64,000 nucleotides of DNA, taken from assembly GCF_035818635.1 (NCBI RefSeq), contig NZ_JAYLLH010000023.1, positions 1-64,000 on the forward strand. The letters are read 5' to 3'. Of the stretch, positions 34,343 to 42,172 are shown in pieces (positions within the stretch are counted from its first letter, which is position 1; the number at the start of each line of letters is the position of its first letter). The position numbers were made by a program, and so were the translations under genes. The notes below the pieces were generated by a model. That model did no database searches. It was given only the letters and a program-made list of their open reading frames with translations, and was not told the origin of the DNA. The DNA comes from Mesobacterium_A hydrothermale. Its GTDB lineage: Bacteria > Pseudomonadota > Alphaproteobacteria > Rhodobacterales > Rhodobacteraceae.

Positions 34343-34495
34343 CGGGCGGTTCACGGGGCCGGGCACCGCCCGCCCCGTTAACCTGCGCCGGCGCATCTGC
34401 CGTATGCATGGAATGTGCATCGGTTGTGCATGGGATGTGCCCCGATAAAACGGCGCGACTCCAAGGCTTTAACCCCGAGTCTCCGGGGTTTTTCG
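34343..34495 (+). ncRNA. maeB 3' UTR or candidate small RNA with tandem 11-bp repeats
   Basis: The ~155 bases after maeB contain a stem CGGGCGGT/ACCGCCCG (34343-34350 with 34365-34372), three tandem 11-bp units starting TGCAT at 34405, 34416 and 34427 (TGCATGGAATG, TGCATCGGTTG, TGCATGGGATG), and a terminator at 34471-34493. The repeat encodes a 14-codon frame starting ATG at 34404 (MHGMCIGCAWDVPR), probably by chance. This could be a small RNA or a long 3' UTR; evidence is structural only. Confidence 0.4.
34471..34493 (+). terminator. Rho-independent terminator
   Basis: AACCCCG (34471-34477) pairs with CGGGGTT (34484-34490), loop AGTCTC, followed by TTTTT (34489-34493). It serves transcripts from maeB or a small RNA after it. 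No corresponding U-tract exists on the other strand. Confidence 0.7.
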
Positions 34496-34496
34496 C

Positions 34497-35069
34497 TCAG
34501 CTCCGCGACAGCGATTGCTGCGTGCGTTCCACCAGCAGTTCGATGGCGTCGGCAAGGTGTTCCTGGTCGATGTGGTGATCCCCCCGTTCCACCCGGATCC
34601 GGTGCGCCTCGATCATCACGTCGGCATGGCGGCAGCCTTCCGGCGGTTCGAACCGGTAACACGCCAGTTCGATCACCAGCCCAAGCGGATCGCGGAAATA
34701 GATCGAATCCATGAACCCCCGATCCTTCGGCCCGGTATAGGCCACCCCACGCGCCTTCAGTCGCTTTTCTACCTGTGAAAACACGGCCTTACTCAGGTTG
34801 AAGGCGATATGGTGCACTGCTCCGGGGACCTGCGGAACCGCCCGTCCCTCGGGCTTGCGGCCCTCGTTGGTGAAGATCGTGATCAGCCGCCCGTCGCCGG
34901 GATCGAAATACAGATGGCCCTCGTCGGGGTTGTCCAGATTGGGTTGATCAAAGATGAAGGGCATCCCCAGAAGCCCCTCCCAGAAATCAATGGATGTCTG
35001 GCGATCAGCCCCGATCAGCGTGATATGGTGCACGCCCTGCGCCTGGATCTTGCGGGTTGCGTCGGTCAT
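34497..35069 (-). CDS. VOC-family protein downstream of the hpa cluster
   Basis: A 190-residue vicinal oxygen chelate protein. VHHITLIGADRQTSIDFWEGL begins module 1 and AVHHIAFNLSKAVFSQVEKRL begins module 2. His in each VHHI and Glu in VIELACYRF are candidate metal ligands. It follows hpaD by 78 bases on the same strand and may belong to the aromatic operon, as an extradiol-like or glyoxalase-like enzyme. Its C-terminus (about 40 residues) is charged and not typical of the family. The start at 35069 follows AGGA. Confidence 0.82.
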   Translation of the reverse strand: MTDATRKIQAQGVHHITLIGADRQTSIDFWEGLLGMPFIFDQPNLDNPDEGHLYFDPGDGRLITIFTNEGRKPEGRAVPQVPGAVHHIAFNLSKAVFSQVEKRLKARGVAYTGPKDRGFMDSIYFRDPLGLVIELACYRFEPPEGCRHADVMIEAHRIRVERGDHHIDQEHLADAIELLVERTQQSLSRS

Positions 35070-35147
35070 GGCGATGTCCTCCTTTGCGCAGGATATAACA
35101 CCGGCAGAGCATCCCGACACCGCAACCAGGTGCACAAGACCTGTGCG

Positions 35148-35999
35148 TCAGACCTCGAACACCACGTTCGTCTGCCCGGTTCCCGAGGACGGGAAATACT
35201 CTGTCACCACCTCTGCGCGCCCCTGATAGGAATCCCAGCCCAGCGCGCCCATCAGCATGACGGTGTCGTGCATGTCGCCTTCGCCATCGCAGTATTTCGC
35301 ATAATCCGGCAGCATTTTCAGGAACATATCCCATTCGCCGTTCTGCCACATCTCCAACACGCGGCGGTCCACCACCTCGTTGAAATGGGACGAGATGGTG
35401 AAGGTGCCGTTGTTGGCGGCGTATTCTTCGTTCGACCAGATCTTGTGGGACAGCGACCCGCTGGCGATCAGGGCCACGTTGTTGTCCGAAGACTCGATCG
35501 CCTTGCGAATGGCCGCGCCCAGCCTGCGCGACGAATCCAGGCTGTGCACCGTACACATCGCGGCCACCGACACCACCTTCAAGTCGCCTTCGGGGTTCAT
35601 GTAACGCATCGGCACCAGCGTGCCGTATTCCAGATCCAGGCTGTCGACCTGGTGCGACAAAGTATGGACACCGTCGTCGGTGGCGATCTTGGCGATCAGG
35701 TCACCCAATGCGGCATTGCCCTGATAGTCATAGGGCAAGTCCCTGATAAATTGTGGAAATTCATGACTGGTGAACAGCCCTTGAAAACGCTGATTTGCGT
35801 TCACATGGTAACCCGCGTTGACCAGCCAATGGGTGTCGAGCACCACGAACGTATCCGCCCCAGCGGCCCGCGCCCGGCGCCCGATCTCGACATGGCCATC
35901 AATCGCGGCCTGCCGCTTGCCCTTCAGCGGGCCGTCCTGCTCGGACATGAGCATCGTCGGCACATGCGTGCATTTCGCGGCCAGAACCAATTTCCCCAT
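35148..35999 (-). CDS. hpaD: Homoprotocatechuate 2,3-dioxygenase, LigB (class III) type
   Basis: A 283-residue extradiol dioxygenase that opens 3,4-dihydroxyphenylacetate to 5-carboxymethyl-2-hydroxymuconate semialdehyde. The sequence (MGKLVLAAKCTHVPTMLMSE) closely parallels E. coli HpaD, also 283 residues. The iron ligands expected for LigB enzymes are His12, His57 (DTHW) and Glu240 (DGEGDMHDTV), and LASGSLSH-like SGSLSHKIW is present. It is the seventh gene of the operon, 40 bases after hpaH. A second, unrelated homoprotocatechuate dioxygenase lies about 3 kb upstream in the same operon. Confidence 0.95.
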   Translation of the reverse strand: MGKLVLAAKCTHVPTMLMSEQDGPLKGKRQAAIDGHVEIGRRARAAGADTFVVLDTHWLVNAGYHVNANQRFQGLFTSHEFPQFIRDLPYDYQGNAALGDLIAKIATDDGVHTLSHQVDSLDLEYGTLVPMRYMNPEGDLKVVSVAAMCTVHSLDSSRRLGAAIRKAIESSDNNVALIASGSLSHKIWSNEEYAANNGTFTISSHFNEVVDRRVLEMWQNGEWDMFLKMLPDYAKYCDGEGDMHDTVMLMGALGWDSYQGRAEVVTEYFPSSGTGQTNVVFEV

Positions 36000-36039
36000 G
36001 TTCGCTCCTCTCTTGATCCGCGCGCATTTCCCGATGTTG

Positions 36040-36846
36040 TCAGGGGGCCTGCTCGAACCCGATGGCCACCTGCCCGAACGGCCCGAAATCGGCCTCGATC
36101 CGCGACCCCGGCGGGCATTCAAGCGGCCGGATGAAAGACCCCGACAGGATCACCTGCCCCGGTTCGATCCGCTGGCCATACTGCCCCATCCGACGCGCCA
36201 GCCAGACGATGCCCATCACCGGATCGTTCAACACGCCCGCCCCCAGCCCGGTTTCCTCGACCACGCCGTCGCGGCTGACAATCGCCCCCGTCCAGCGCAG
36301 GTCCATCGCGTCCGGCGCGTGACGCGCAGCGCCCAGCACGATGCCGGCATTCGCGGCGTTGTCGGAAATCGTGTCGGTGATGATCCGCGCCTTGCCGGTC
36401 TCGGGGTCGATCCGCTTGATCCGGGTGTCGAGGATTTCCAGCGACGGCGCGACGTAATCCGTGGCCGCAAGCACATCATCCCGTGTCACGTCACCGTCAA
36501 TCGGGACCTTCATGACAAAGGCGATCTCGGCCTCGACCCTTGGCTGGATGAACCGGCCCCTGGGCACGATCCCGTTGTTTTCAAAGACCATATCGTCGAA
36601 CAACACGCCGCTGTCCGGCGTGTCGATCTTCAGCGCGTCCTGCATGGCGCGACTTGTCAGCCCGATCTTCCAGCCGATCACCCGCCGCCCCTGCGCCAGC
36701 TTGGCGGCCATCAGCGCGGTCTGCACGGCATAGGCATCGTCCATCGTCATGCCGGGATACTGCAGCGAGAGCAGGCCAATCTGGTGCCGCGTTTGCTCGG
36801 CCTGCAACAGCGCCTTTGCGGCGGCTTCCGCGTTGAAGGCTGTCAT
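36040..36846 (-). CDS. hpaH: 2-oxo-hept-4-ene-1,7-dioate hydratase
   Basis: A 268-residue hydratase of the fumarylacetoacetase-like fold acting after ring cleavage and decarboxylation, giving 4-hydroxy-2-ketoheptane-1,7-dioate, the substrate of aldolase HpaI. The metal Glu residues lie in PRVEAEIAFVM. DAYAVQTALMAAKLAQGRRVIGWKIGLT is the N-terminal signature and NDPVMGIVWLARRM is conserved. The start at 36846 overlaps the hpaG stop as ATGA. hpaI itself is not in this window. Confidence 0.93.
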   Translation of the reverse strand: MTAFNAEAAAKALLQAEQTRHQIGLLSLQYPGMTMDDAYAVQTALMAAKLAQGRRVIGWKIGLTSRAMQDALKIDTPDSGVLFDDMVFENNGIVPRGRFIQPRVEAEIAFVMKVPIDGDVTRDDVLAATDYVAPSLEILDTRIKRIDPETGKARIITDTISDNAANAGIVLGAARHAPDAMDLRWTGAIVSRDGVVEETGLGAGVLNDPVMGIVWLARRMGQYGQRIEPGQVILSGSFIRPLECPPGSRIEADFGPFGQVAIGFEQAP

Positions 36847-37706
36847 TCGTCCGCCACCCCGTTGCGCAGGATGCCGATCCCCTCGGCCTCGACCTCGATC
36901 ACGTCGCCGGGCTTCAGCCAGATCGGCGGATCGAACCGCGCCCCGGCCCCCGTGGGCGTGCCGCAGACGATCACGTCGCCGGGCACCAGCGTGGTGAAGG
37001 TCGAGACGTAGTTCACGATATAGCGGAAATCGAACATCATCCGGCTGGTGCGATCGTGCTGGCGCACCTCTCCGTTCACGCGGGTTTCCAGCTTGATGTC
37101 GTCCAACTGTGCCGGATGGGTGAACGGCACCAGCCACGGCCCCATCGCCCCCGACCGGTCCCAGTTCTTTCCCTGCGTCACGTTGAATTTCGCATGCCGC
37201 ACCCAGTCGCGGATCGTGCCTTCGTTGCAAAGGCTCAGCCCGGCGATGTGGTCATAGGCGTCGGCCCTTGCAATCCGGCGCCCGCCCTTGCCGATGACGA
37301 TCACCACCTCGCCTTCATAGTCCAGCTTTTCGCTTTCCGGCGGGCGGATCAGGTCAGCCCCGTGGCCCACGAAACTGCCGGGAAAGCGGATGAACATCGA
37401 CGGATAGGGCGGCGCGTCCTGCCCATCCTTGTATTCGGCGTTGCGGTCGGGAAAATTGACGCCGATGCAGATGATCTTTTCCGGGTTCGGAACGGGAATA
37501 TCCAGCGTCACGGCGTCCAGCGGGTGATCCGCCGCGCGCCCCGCGGCCGCCTTGAACACCTGCTTCAGCGCGTCCGCCGCGATCACCTCTCGCAGGGTGG
37601 GCCATTGCGGAAAATCGCGGCCAAGGTCGATCACCCCCGCACCGGTGTGCAGGCCATAGCTTTGCCGCCCGTCACAGCTGAAGGTCACGAAATGCGGGGT
37701 CATCAT
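36843..37706 (-). CDS. hpaG: Fumarylacetoacetate hydrolase-family isomerase/decarboxylase (HpaG-like)
   Basis: A 287-residue FAH-family protein. In the homoprotocatechuate pathway HpaG isomerises and decarboxylates 5-oxo-pent-3-ene-1,2,5-tricarboxylate. IICIGVNFPDRNAEYK near 77-92, EGEVVIVIGKGGR, GTIRDWVRHAKFNVTQGKNWDRSGAMGPW and CGTPTGAG are family motifs, including the metal-binding Glu and Asp. It is a single-domain protein, whereas E. coli HpaG is a fused double domain of about 430 residues, so one subunit may do both steps or a second gene lies elsewhere. It is coupled by ATGA overlaps on both sides. Confidence 0.9.
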   Translation of the reverse strand: MMTPHFVTFSCDGRQSYGLHTGAGVIDLGRDFPQWPTLREVIAADALKQVFKAAAGRAADHPLDAVTLDIPVPNPEKIICIGVNFPDRNAEYKDGQDAPPYPSMFIRFPGSFVGHGADLIRPPESEKLDYEGEVVIVIGKGGRRIARADAYDHIAGLSLCNEGTIRDWVRHAKFNVTQGKNWDRSGAMGPWLVPFTHPAQLDDIKLETRVNGEVRQHDRTSRMMFDFRYIVNYVSTFTTLVPGDVIVCGTPTGAGARFDPPIWLKPGDVIEVEAEGIGILRNGVADE

Positions 37707-39100
37707 GGCAGGCTCCTTGCGATTTCCGTGATGACGTCGAAGGCCGTGTCGGCGTCGGCCTCGGTCATGTCGAACTGTCCCGCCTGGAACCGGATCGCGC
37801 TGCGTCCGTCCACAAGCGTTTGGGTCAGGTAAATCCGCCCATCGTCGTTGATGGCGTTGACCAGCGCGATATTGCGCGCATCGCCGCCATCGACCCGGAA
37901 CGAAAACAGCGACAGCATCGGTTCGGTCACGATCTCGAACCCCGGCGTGGCGCGCAGCTTTTCGCACAGGCCCCGCGACCAGGAAACATGGTTGCGGATC
38001 ATTGTCCGCAACCCCTCAAGCCCATGGAACCGCAGCAGGAACCACAGCTTCAGCGCGCGGAACCGGCGGCCCAGCGGAATCGACCATTCGGAATAGTTGA
38101 TGATCCCGTCCTTGCCGTGGGTCTTCAGATATTCCGGCTGAATCGCCAGCGTTTTGACCAGAATGTCGGGGTCGCGGATCAGATGCGCCGAACAGTCGAA
38201 CGACGCCCCCAGCCACTTGTGCGGGTTGAAGACGACGCTGTCGGCCTGCTCGACCCCGGTCCAGAAATGCCGGTGCTCGGGGCAGATCATTGCCGCCCCG
38301 GCCCAGGCGGCGTCGACATGCACGTAAAGCCCGTGATTGTGCGCCACGGCGATCACCTCGGACAGGTCATCGCAGGCCCCCACGCTGGTCCCGCCAATGC
38401 AGGCGATCACCCCCGCAGGCGTCCGACCAGCGGCCTTGTCGGCCCGAATGGCGGCATCCAGCGCGACCGGGTCCATCCCCCGCAGCGCCCCGCCGGTCGG
38501 AATGCGCACAAGATTGTCCGCCCCGATCCCCGACACCCAGATCGCTCGGTCGATGGACGTATGCACCTGGTCCGACGCGTAGACCCGCAACGGGCTCTGC
38601 CCCGCCAGCCCCTGCGCGTTGCCCTGCCAGTCCAGCGCCTGTTCGCGCATCACCAGCACCGCGGCCAGCGTCGCGGAAGAGGCCGAATCCTGGATCACAC
38701 CGGTAAATTCCGCCGGCAGGCCAACGGCATCCCGCAGCCATTCCATCATCCGGGTTTCCAGTTCCGTCGCCGCCGGAGAGGTCTGCCACAACATGCACTG
38801 CGCCGCCATCGCGGTTACAAGGTATTCCGCCACCACCGACACCGGCGCGGCATTGGCCGGGAAATAGGCAAAGAAGCGCGGATGCTGCCAATGGGTCATG
38901 CCCGGCTCGATGATCGTCTCGAACTCGGCAAAGATCTCCTCCATCGCTTGCCCGTGCTCGGGCGGCGCTGCGGGAATGGCCCGATAGATCTCGCCAGGCT
39001 CGACCTTTGGCCGCACCGGCTTGTCCCGCAATGACCGGCGATAGGCCGCGCCCCAATCGGCCGCCCGCCTTGACCAATCCTCAAAGTATTCCGGTGTCAT
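37703..39100 (-). CDS. Aromatic L-amino acid decarboxylase (PLP-dependent, group II)
   Basis: A 465-residue group II PLP decarboxylase. The PLP lysine is Lys295 in NPHKWLGAS, Asp263 in HVDAAWAG contacts the PLP nitrogen, and His180 (SDQVHTSIDRA) stacks on the ring. The catalytic-loop Tyr is Tyr336 in INYSEWSIPLGRRFR; this Tyr/His pair marks decarboxylases rather than aldehyde synthases. The likely substrates are tyrosine or DOPA, giving tyramine or dopamine. It is translationally coupled (ATGA) to hpaG, so its product probably feeds the ring-cleavage pathway. Confidence 0.93.
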   Translation of the reverse strand: MTPEYFEDWSRRAADWGAAYRRSLRDKPVRPKVEPGEIYRAIPAAPPEHGQAMEEIFAEFETIIEPGMTHWQHPRFFAYFPANAAPVSVVAEYLVTAMAAQCMLWQTSPAATELETRMMEWLRDAVGLPAEFTGVIQDSASSATLAAVLVMREQALDWQGNAQGLAGQSPLRVYASDQVHTSIDRAIWVSGIGADNLVRIPTGGALRGMDPVALDAAIRADKAAGRTPAGVIACIGGTSVGACDDLSEVIAVAHNHGLYVHVDAAWAGAAMICPEHRHFWTGVEQADSVVFNPHKWLGASFDCSAHLIRDPDILVKTLAIQPEYLKTHGKDGIINYSEWSIPLGRRFRALKLWFLLRFHGLEGLRTMIRNHVSWSRGLCEKLRATPGFEIVTEPMLSLFSFRVDGGDARNIALVNAINDDGRIYLTQTLVDGRSAIRFQAGQFDMTEADADTAFDVITEIARSLP

Positions 39101-39117
39101 CTTCGCACCCCCAATTC

Positions 39118-39167
39118 CTCATCATCTTGCCGGAAATATCCCGGGGGGTGTGGGGGGCTGGCCCCCC
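39118..39167 (-). repeat. Dispersed intergenic element, copy 7
   Basis: CTCATCATCTTGCCGGAAAT then ATCCCGGGGGG, followed by the stem GGGGGGCTGGCCCCCC at 39152-39167. It lies in the 100-base gap between the class I dioxygenase and the decarboxylase. Read on the minus strand, the stem comes shortly after the dioxygenase stop. Confidence 0.72.
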
Positions 39168-39200
39168 GCCACCACACTCAACAGCCCGCGCAAGACGGGA

Positions 39201-40181
39201 TCAGGGTGCCACGATCGGCGTCGCCTTCAGCGTCGCCGCGACCGGCTCGACCCCGTCGAACAAAGACCCGTGTTCGAACCACGACCGCGGCGCCGGTGCG
39301 CCCCACAGGGTCTGGCGTTGCGGGTCCTTCAGGTCCCATTTGATCGCCTCCAGGTCCGGATCGACGGTCTGGTAGTCCGAACAGTAGATCTCGATCCGGT
39401 GGCCATCCGGGTCAAGGATATACAGGAAAAACGCGTTCGAGATTCCGTGCCGCCCCGGACCGCGCTCGATGTTGCCGACATAGCCGGTGGTGGCCATCAG
39501 GTCGAGCAGGTCGATGATGTTCAGCGGCGTCGGCACCCAGAACGCCGTATGGTGCACCCGCGGGCCAAGCCCGTTGGTAAAGGCGATGTCATGGACCCCC
39601 CCCTTGCGGTGGGTCCAGGCAGCCCAAAGCCGGCCGGTCTCTTCGTCCTCGGTATATTCCGTCACGCGGAACCCGATCCGGTTGTAGAAGGCGACCGCCT
39701 TGTCCACGTCGGGGACGAAACAGTTGAAATGGTCGATGCGCAACGGCTTTACGCCCTTGTAAAGCGCGTATTGCTGGTGGATCGGGGCCAGCCGGTCCAT
39801 CTTGAAATAGAATTCCATCGGCGCGCCGAAACAGTCGTGGGTGCGCAAGGTGCGGCCCTGATAGGGCCGCGTGACCCAGGCCACGTCATGGCCCTGGGCT
39901 GCGAACCAGTCATGCGCCTTGTCCAGTTCGTCCTCGGAAAACACCTTGTAGGCAAGGTAGTCGACGCTGGCCTGTGCCTTCTTTTTCAGGATCAGGCAGT
40001 GGTGGCCGCGCTCTTCCATCGCGCGCAGATAGATCGTTTCGTCGTCCTCGTCGGTGACCTGAAGGCCCAGCGTATCGACATAGAACGCGCGGCTTGCGGC
40101 CAGGTCGGTCACGCCGAATTCGATATGGCTGAGGCGCAGGATGTTGAAGGGCGGGTAAAGGTTCGGGGCGGGAATGGGCAT
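39201..40181 (-). CDS. Homoprotocatechuate 2,3-dioxygenase, VOC (class I) type
   Basis: A 326-residue extradiol dioxygenase of the vicinal oxygen chelate superfamily. Metal ligands align with the characterised Brevibacterium/Arthrobacter homoprotocatechuate dioxygenases: His151 (RIDHFNCF), His211 (RVHHTAFW) and Glu264 (HRIEIYC). Second-sphere residues His197, His245, Tyr254, Arg240 and Trp189 also fall in place relative to Brevibacterium HPCD numbering as I remember it. It should cleave homoprotocatechuate. It lies between the CHMS dehydrogenase gene hpaE and the decarboxylase, so it duplicates the step of hpaD with an unrelated fold. Confidence 0.92.
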   Translation of the reverse strand: MPIPAPNLYPPFNILRLSHIEFGVTDLAASRAFYVDTLGLQVTDEDDETIYLRAMEERGHHCLILKKKAQASVDYLAYKVFSEDELDKAHDWFAAQGHDVAWVTRPYQGRTLRTHDCFGAPMEFYFKMDRLAPIHQQYALYKGVKPLRIDHFNCFVPDVDKAVAFYNRIGFRVTEYTEDEETGRLWAAWTHRKGGVHDIAFTNGLGPRVHHTAFWVPTPLNIIDLLDLMATTGYVGNIERGPGRHGISNAFFLYILDPDGHRIEIYCSDYQTVDPDLEAIKWDLKDPQRQTLWGAPAPRSWFEHGSLFDGVEPVAATLKATPIVAP

Positions 40182-40241
40182 CGGGGTGCTCCGGGATCAG
40201 GGAAGTGTATGTCGCTACGCAGCGGTCGGCGGCCGGACGGT

Positions 40242-41753
40242 TCAGCCCCCCAGCCTGGGGATCTTGTGCGCCACGGTGGGCAGGCAGACGTTCACGGTTT
40301 CCATGTAGAAATCGAACGACCAGTCGCCGCCGTCGCGCCCGATGCCGGAATTCTTGACCCCACCAAAGGGCGTCGGCAGGTGGCGGACGTTTTCCGAATT
40401 CACCCAGATCATCCCAGCCTCCAGCCCGTCGGTCATGCGCAGGGCGCGGCCCAGGTCGTTGGTCCACAGATAGGCGGCCAGCCCGTATTCCACGTCATTG
40501 GCGATTTCCAGTGCTTCGGCCTCGTCCCTGAACGGGATCGCGGTCAGCACCGGGCCAAAGATTTCCTGCTGCGCAATCGCCATGTCATTGCGGGCCTGTG
40601 TGAACAGCGTCGGTCGCACATAGCATCCCGTGTCCCCCACCTTTTCACCGCCGGCGGCAATGGTCGCCCCTTCGGCGCGGGCCGTGTCGAAAAAGCTCAG
40701 CACCTTCTTTTCGTGCACCGGATGGATCAGCGGACCAACCACGGTTTCGGGATCCAGCGGGTGGCCCACCTTGATCCGGTTCGCAACCTCGGCCACGCGG
40801 GCGGTCACCGTGTCATAGATGCTGTCCTGCACCAGCAGGCGCGACGAGGACGTGCAGCGTTCGCCGTTCAGGGAATAGATCATGAAGGTCGCGGCATCGA
40901 CGGCGCGATCGATATCGGCATCGTCGAACACGATCACCGGATTCTTGCCCCCCAGTTCGAAATGCACGCGCTTCAACGTCGCCGCCCCTTGCGCCATGAT
41001 CATCGACCCGGTGCGTCCTTCACCGACAAAGGCAATCGCCTTGATCGCGGGATGCTCGGTCAACGCGCGGCCCGCGTCTTCGCCCATGCCGTTGACAAGG
41101 TTCCACACCCCTTTGGGCAGCCCGGCCTCTTCGGCGATTTCCACCAGCAGGCGGGCCGTCAGCGGGCTGAATTCGGCCGGTTTGTGAACCACTGTGCACC
41201 CTGCCGCCAGTGCCGGCGCGATTTTCCACGTCGACAGCATGAACGGCGTATTCCACGGCGTGATCACCCCCACCGGGCCGATCGGGCGGCGCGAGGTCAT
41301 GTTGATCTGCGCGTCGTTCCGCAGTGTCTTGCCGTCTTGTGCCTCGGGTGCCTTGTCGGCGTAAAAACGGAAATTCTCGGCCCCCCGGATCGCGGCCTTG
41401 GCCATGAAGCGGATCGCCTGCCCCGTGTCCATCGATTCCACCAGCGCGATTTCATCGGCCCGCGCGGTGATCGCATCGGCGATCTTGTGCAAGAGCTTGT
41501 GGCGTTCGGCACCGGGCATGGCGCGCCAGTCGGCGAAGGCCGCCTTTGCCGCCCGGGCCGCAGCGTCCACGTCCTCTGCCCCCGACCGCGCAACCCGGGC
41601 CAGCACCTGGCCATCGACCGGCGAAATCGACTCGAACACCGCGCCAGAAACCGCCGGAACGGCCTGCCCACCGATGTGGTTCAGTACGCCGTCTTCTCGG
41701 AAACGCGCCAGATAGCCCTGCGCACGGGCCAGGTTGTCGTCGAATGTGGGCAT
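40242..41753 (-). CDS. hpaE: 5-carboxymethyl-2-hydroxymuconate semialdehyde dehydrogenase
   Basis: A 503-residue NAD-dependent aldehyde dehydrogenase oxidising the ring-cleavage product. The catalytic Glu lies in FELGGKNP near residue 265 and the Cys in NGERCTSSS near 300; GFGGVKNSG-like PFGGVKNSGIGRDGG is near the C-terminus. Length and context (hpaF 9 bases upstream, dioxygenase 60 bases downstream) identify it as HpaE. Confidence 0.95.
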   Translation of the reverse strand: MPTFDDNLARAQGYLARFREDGVLNHIGGQAVPAVSGAVFESISPVDGQVLARVARSGAEDVDAAARAAKAAFADWRAMPGAERHKLLHKIADAITARADEIALVESMDTGQAIRFMAKAAIRGAENFRFYADKAPEAQDGKTLRNDAQINMTSRRPIGPVGVITPWNTPFMLSTWKIAPALAAGCTVVHKPAEFSPLTARLLVEIAEEAGLPKGVWNLVNGMGEDAGRALTEHPAIKAIAFVGEGRTGSMIMAQGAATLKRVHFELGGKNPVIVFDDADIDRAVDAATFMIYSLNGERCTSSSRLLVQDSIYDTVTARVAEVANRIKVGHPLDPETVVGPLIHPVHEKKVLSFFDTARAEGATIAAGGEKVGDTGCYVRPTLFTQARNDMAIAQQEIFGPVLTAIPFRDEAEALEIANDVEYGLAAYLWTNDLGRALRMTDGLEAGMIWVNSENVRHLPTPFGGVKNSGIGRDGGDWSFDFYMETVNVCLPTVAHKIPRLGG

Positions 41754-41762
41754 GAAAACCTC

Positions 41763-42152
41763 TTAGCTCTTGCCCGACAGGCGGGCGTGGATCGGGGTGT
41801 CCTTCCAGCTGAGATCGGGGTTGATCACCCGGATTTCCAGCGACAGGGCAAAGTGCGGGGTGGACAGCACATCGGCCAGCCGGGCCTGCGCGGCGGCGAA
41901 AACCGTGTCGCCCGCCGCTTTCAGCGCCTCGGTCGTGCGGCCTGCGCCGACCGACAGCGTCATGGCGGCGAAATCGTTCTCCACCAGCCCGTCGGCGACG
42001 ATGGCATGATCGGCGCGATGGGCCCGGACGCGGATGCCCGCAACCGGGAAGATCGCCGCGTCAATCATGGCGCCATGCAGCGCCCTGCACAGCGCAGCCA
42101 TGTCGGTGCGGTCCGCCAGGCCGGCGGAATATTCGATGCTCAGATGCGCCAC
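41763..42152 (-). CDS. hpaF: 5-carboxymethyl-2-hydroxymuconate delta-isomerase with Ala at position 1
   Basis: A 129-residue CHMI/HpaF isomerase of the tautomerase superfamily (HLSIEYSAGLADRTDMAALC, IFPVAGIRVRAHRADHAIVADG, FAAMTLSVGAGR, LSLEIRVINPDLSWK). These enzymes use the mature N-terminal Pro-1 as general base. Here the start GTG at 42152, preceded by a GGAGGAG Shine-Dalgarno sequence, is followed by GCG, so the mature residue 1 is Ala rather than Pro. No alternative start giving Met-Pro was found. It is the promoter-proximal gene of the operon, divergent from hpaR. Confidence 0.9.
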   Translation of the reverse strand: MAHLSIEYSAGLADRTDMAALCRALHGAMIDAAIFPVAGIRVRAHRADHAIVADGLVENDFAAMTLSVGAGRTTEALKAAGDTVFAAAQARLADVLSTPHFALSLEIRVINPDLSWKDTPIHARLSGKS

Positions 42153-42172
42153 GGCTCCTCCTCCGCCTTATG

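Noticed and set aside
34404..34448. 14-codon frame in the TGCAT repeat
   Set aside because: No Shine-Dalgarno sequence and the frame arises from the tandem units; kept only as part of the small-RNA candidate.
39201..40181. The VOC-type dioxygenase as a decayed duplicate
   Set aside because: All expected metal and second-sphere residues are present and length is normal, so it is not a relic.
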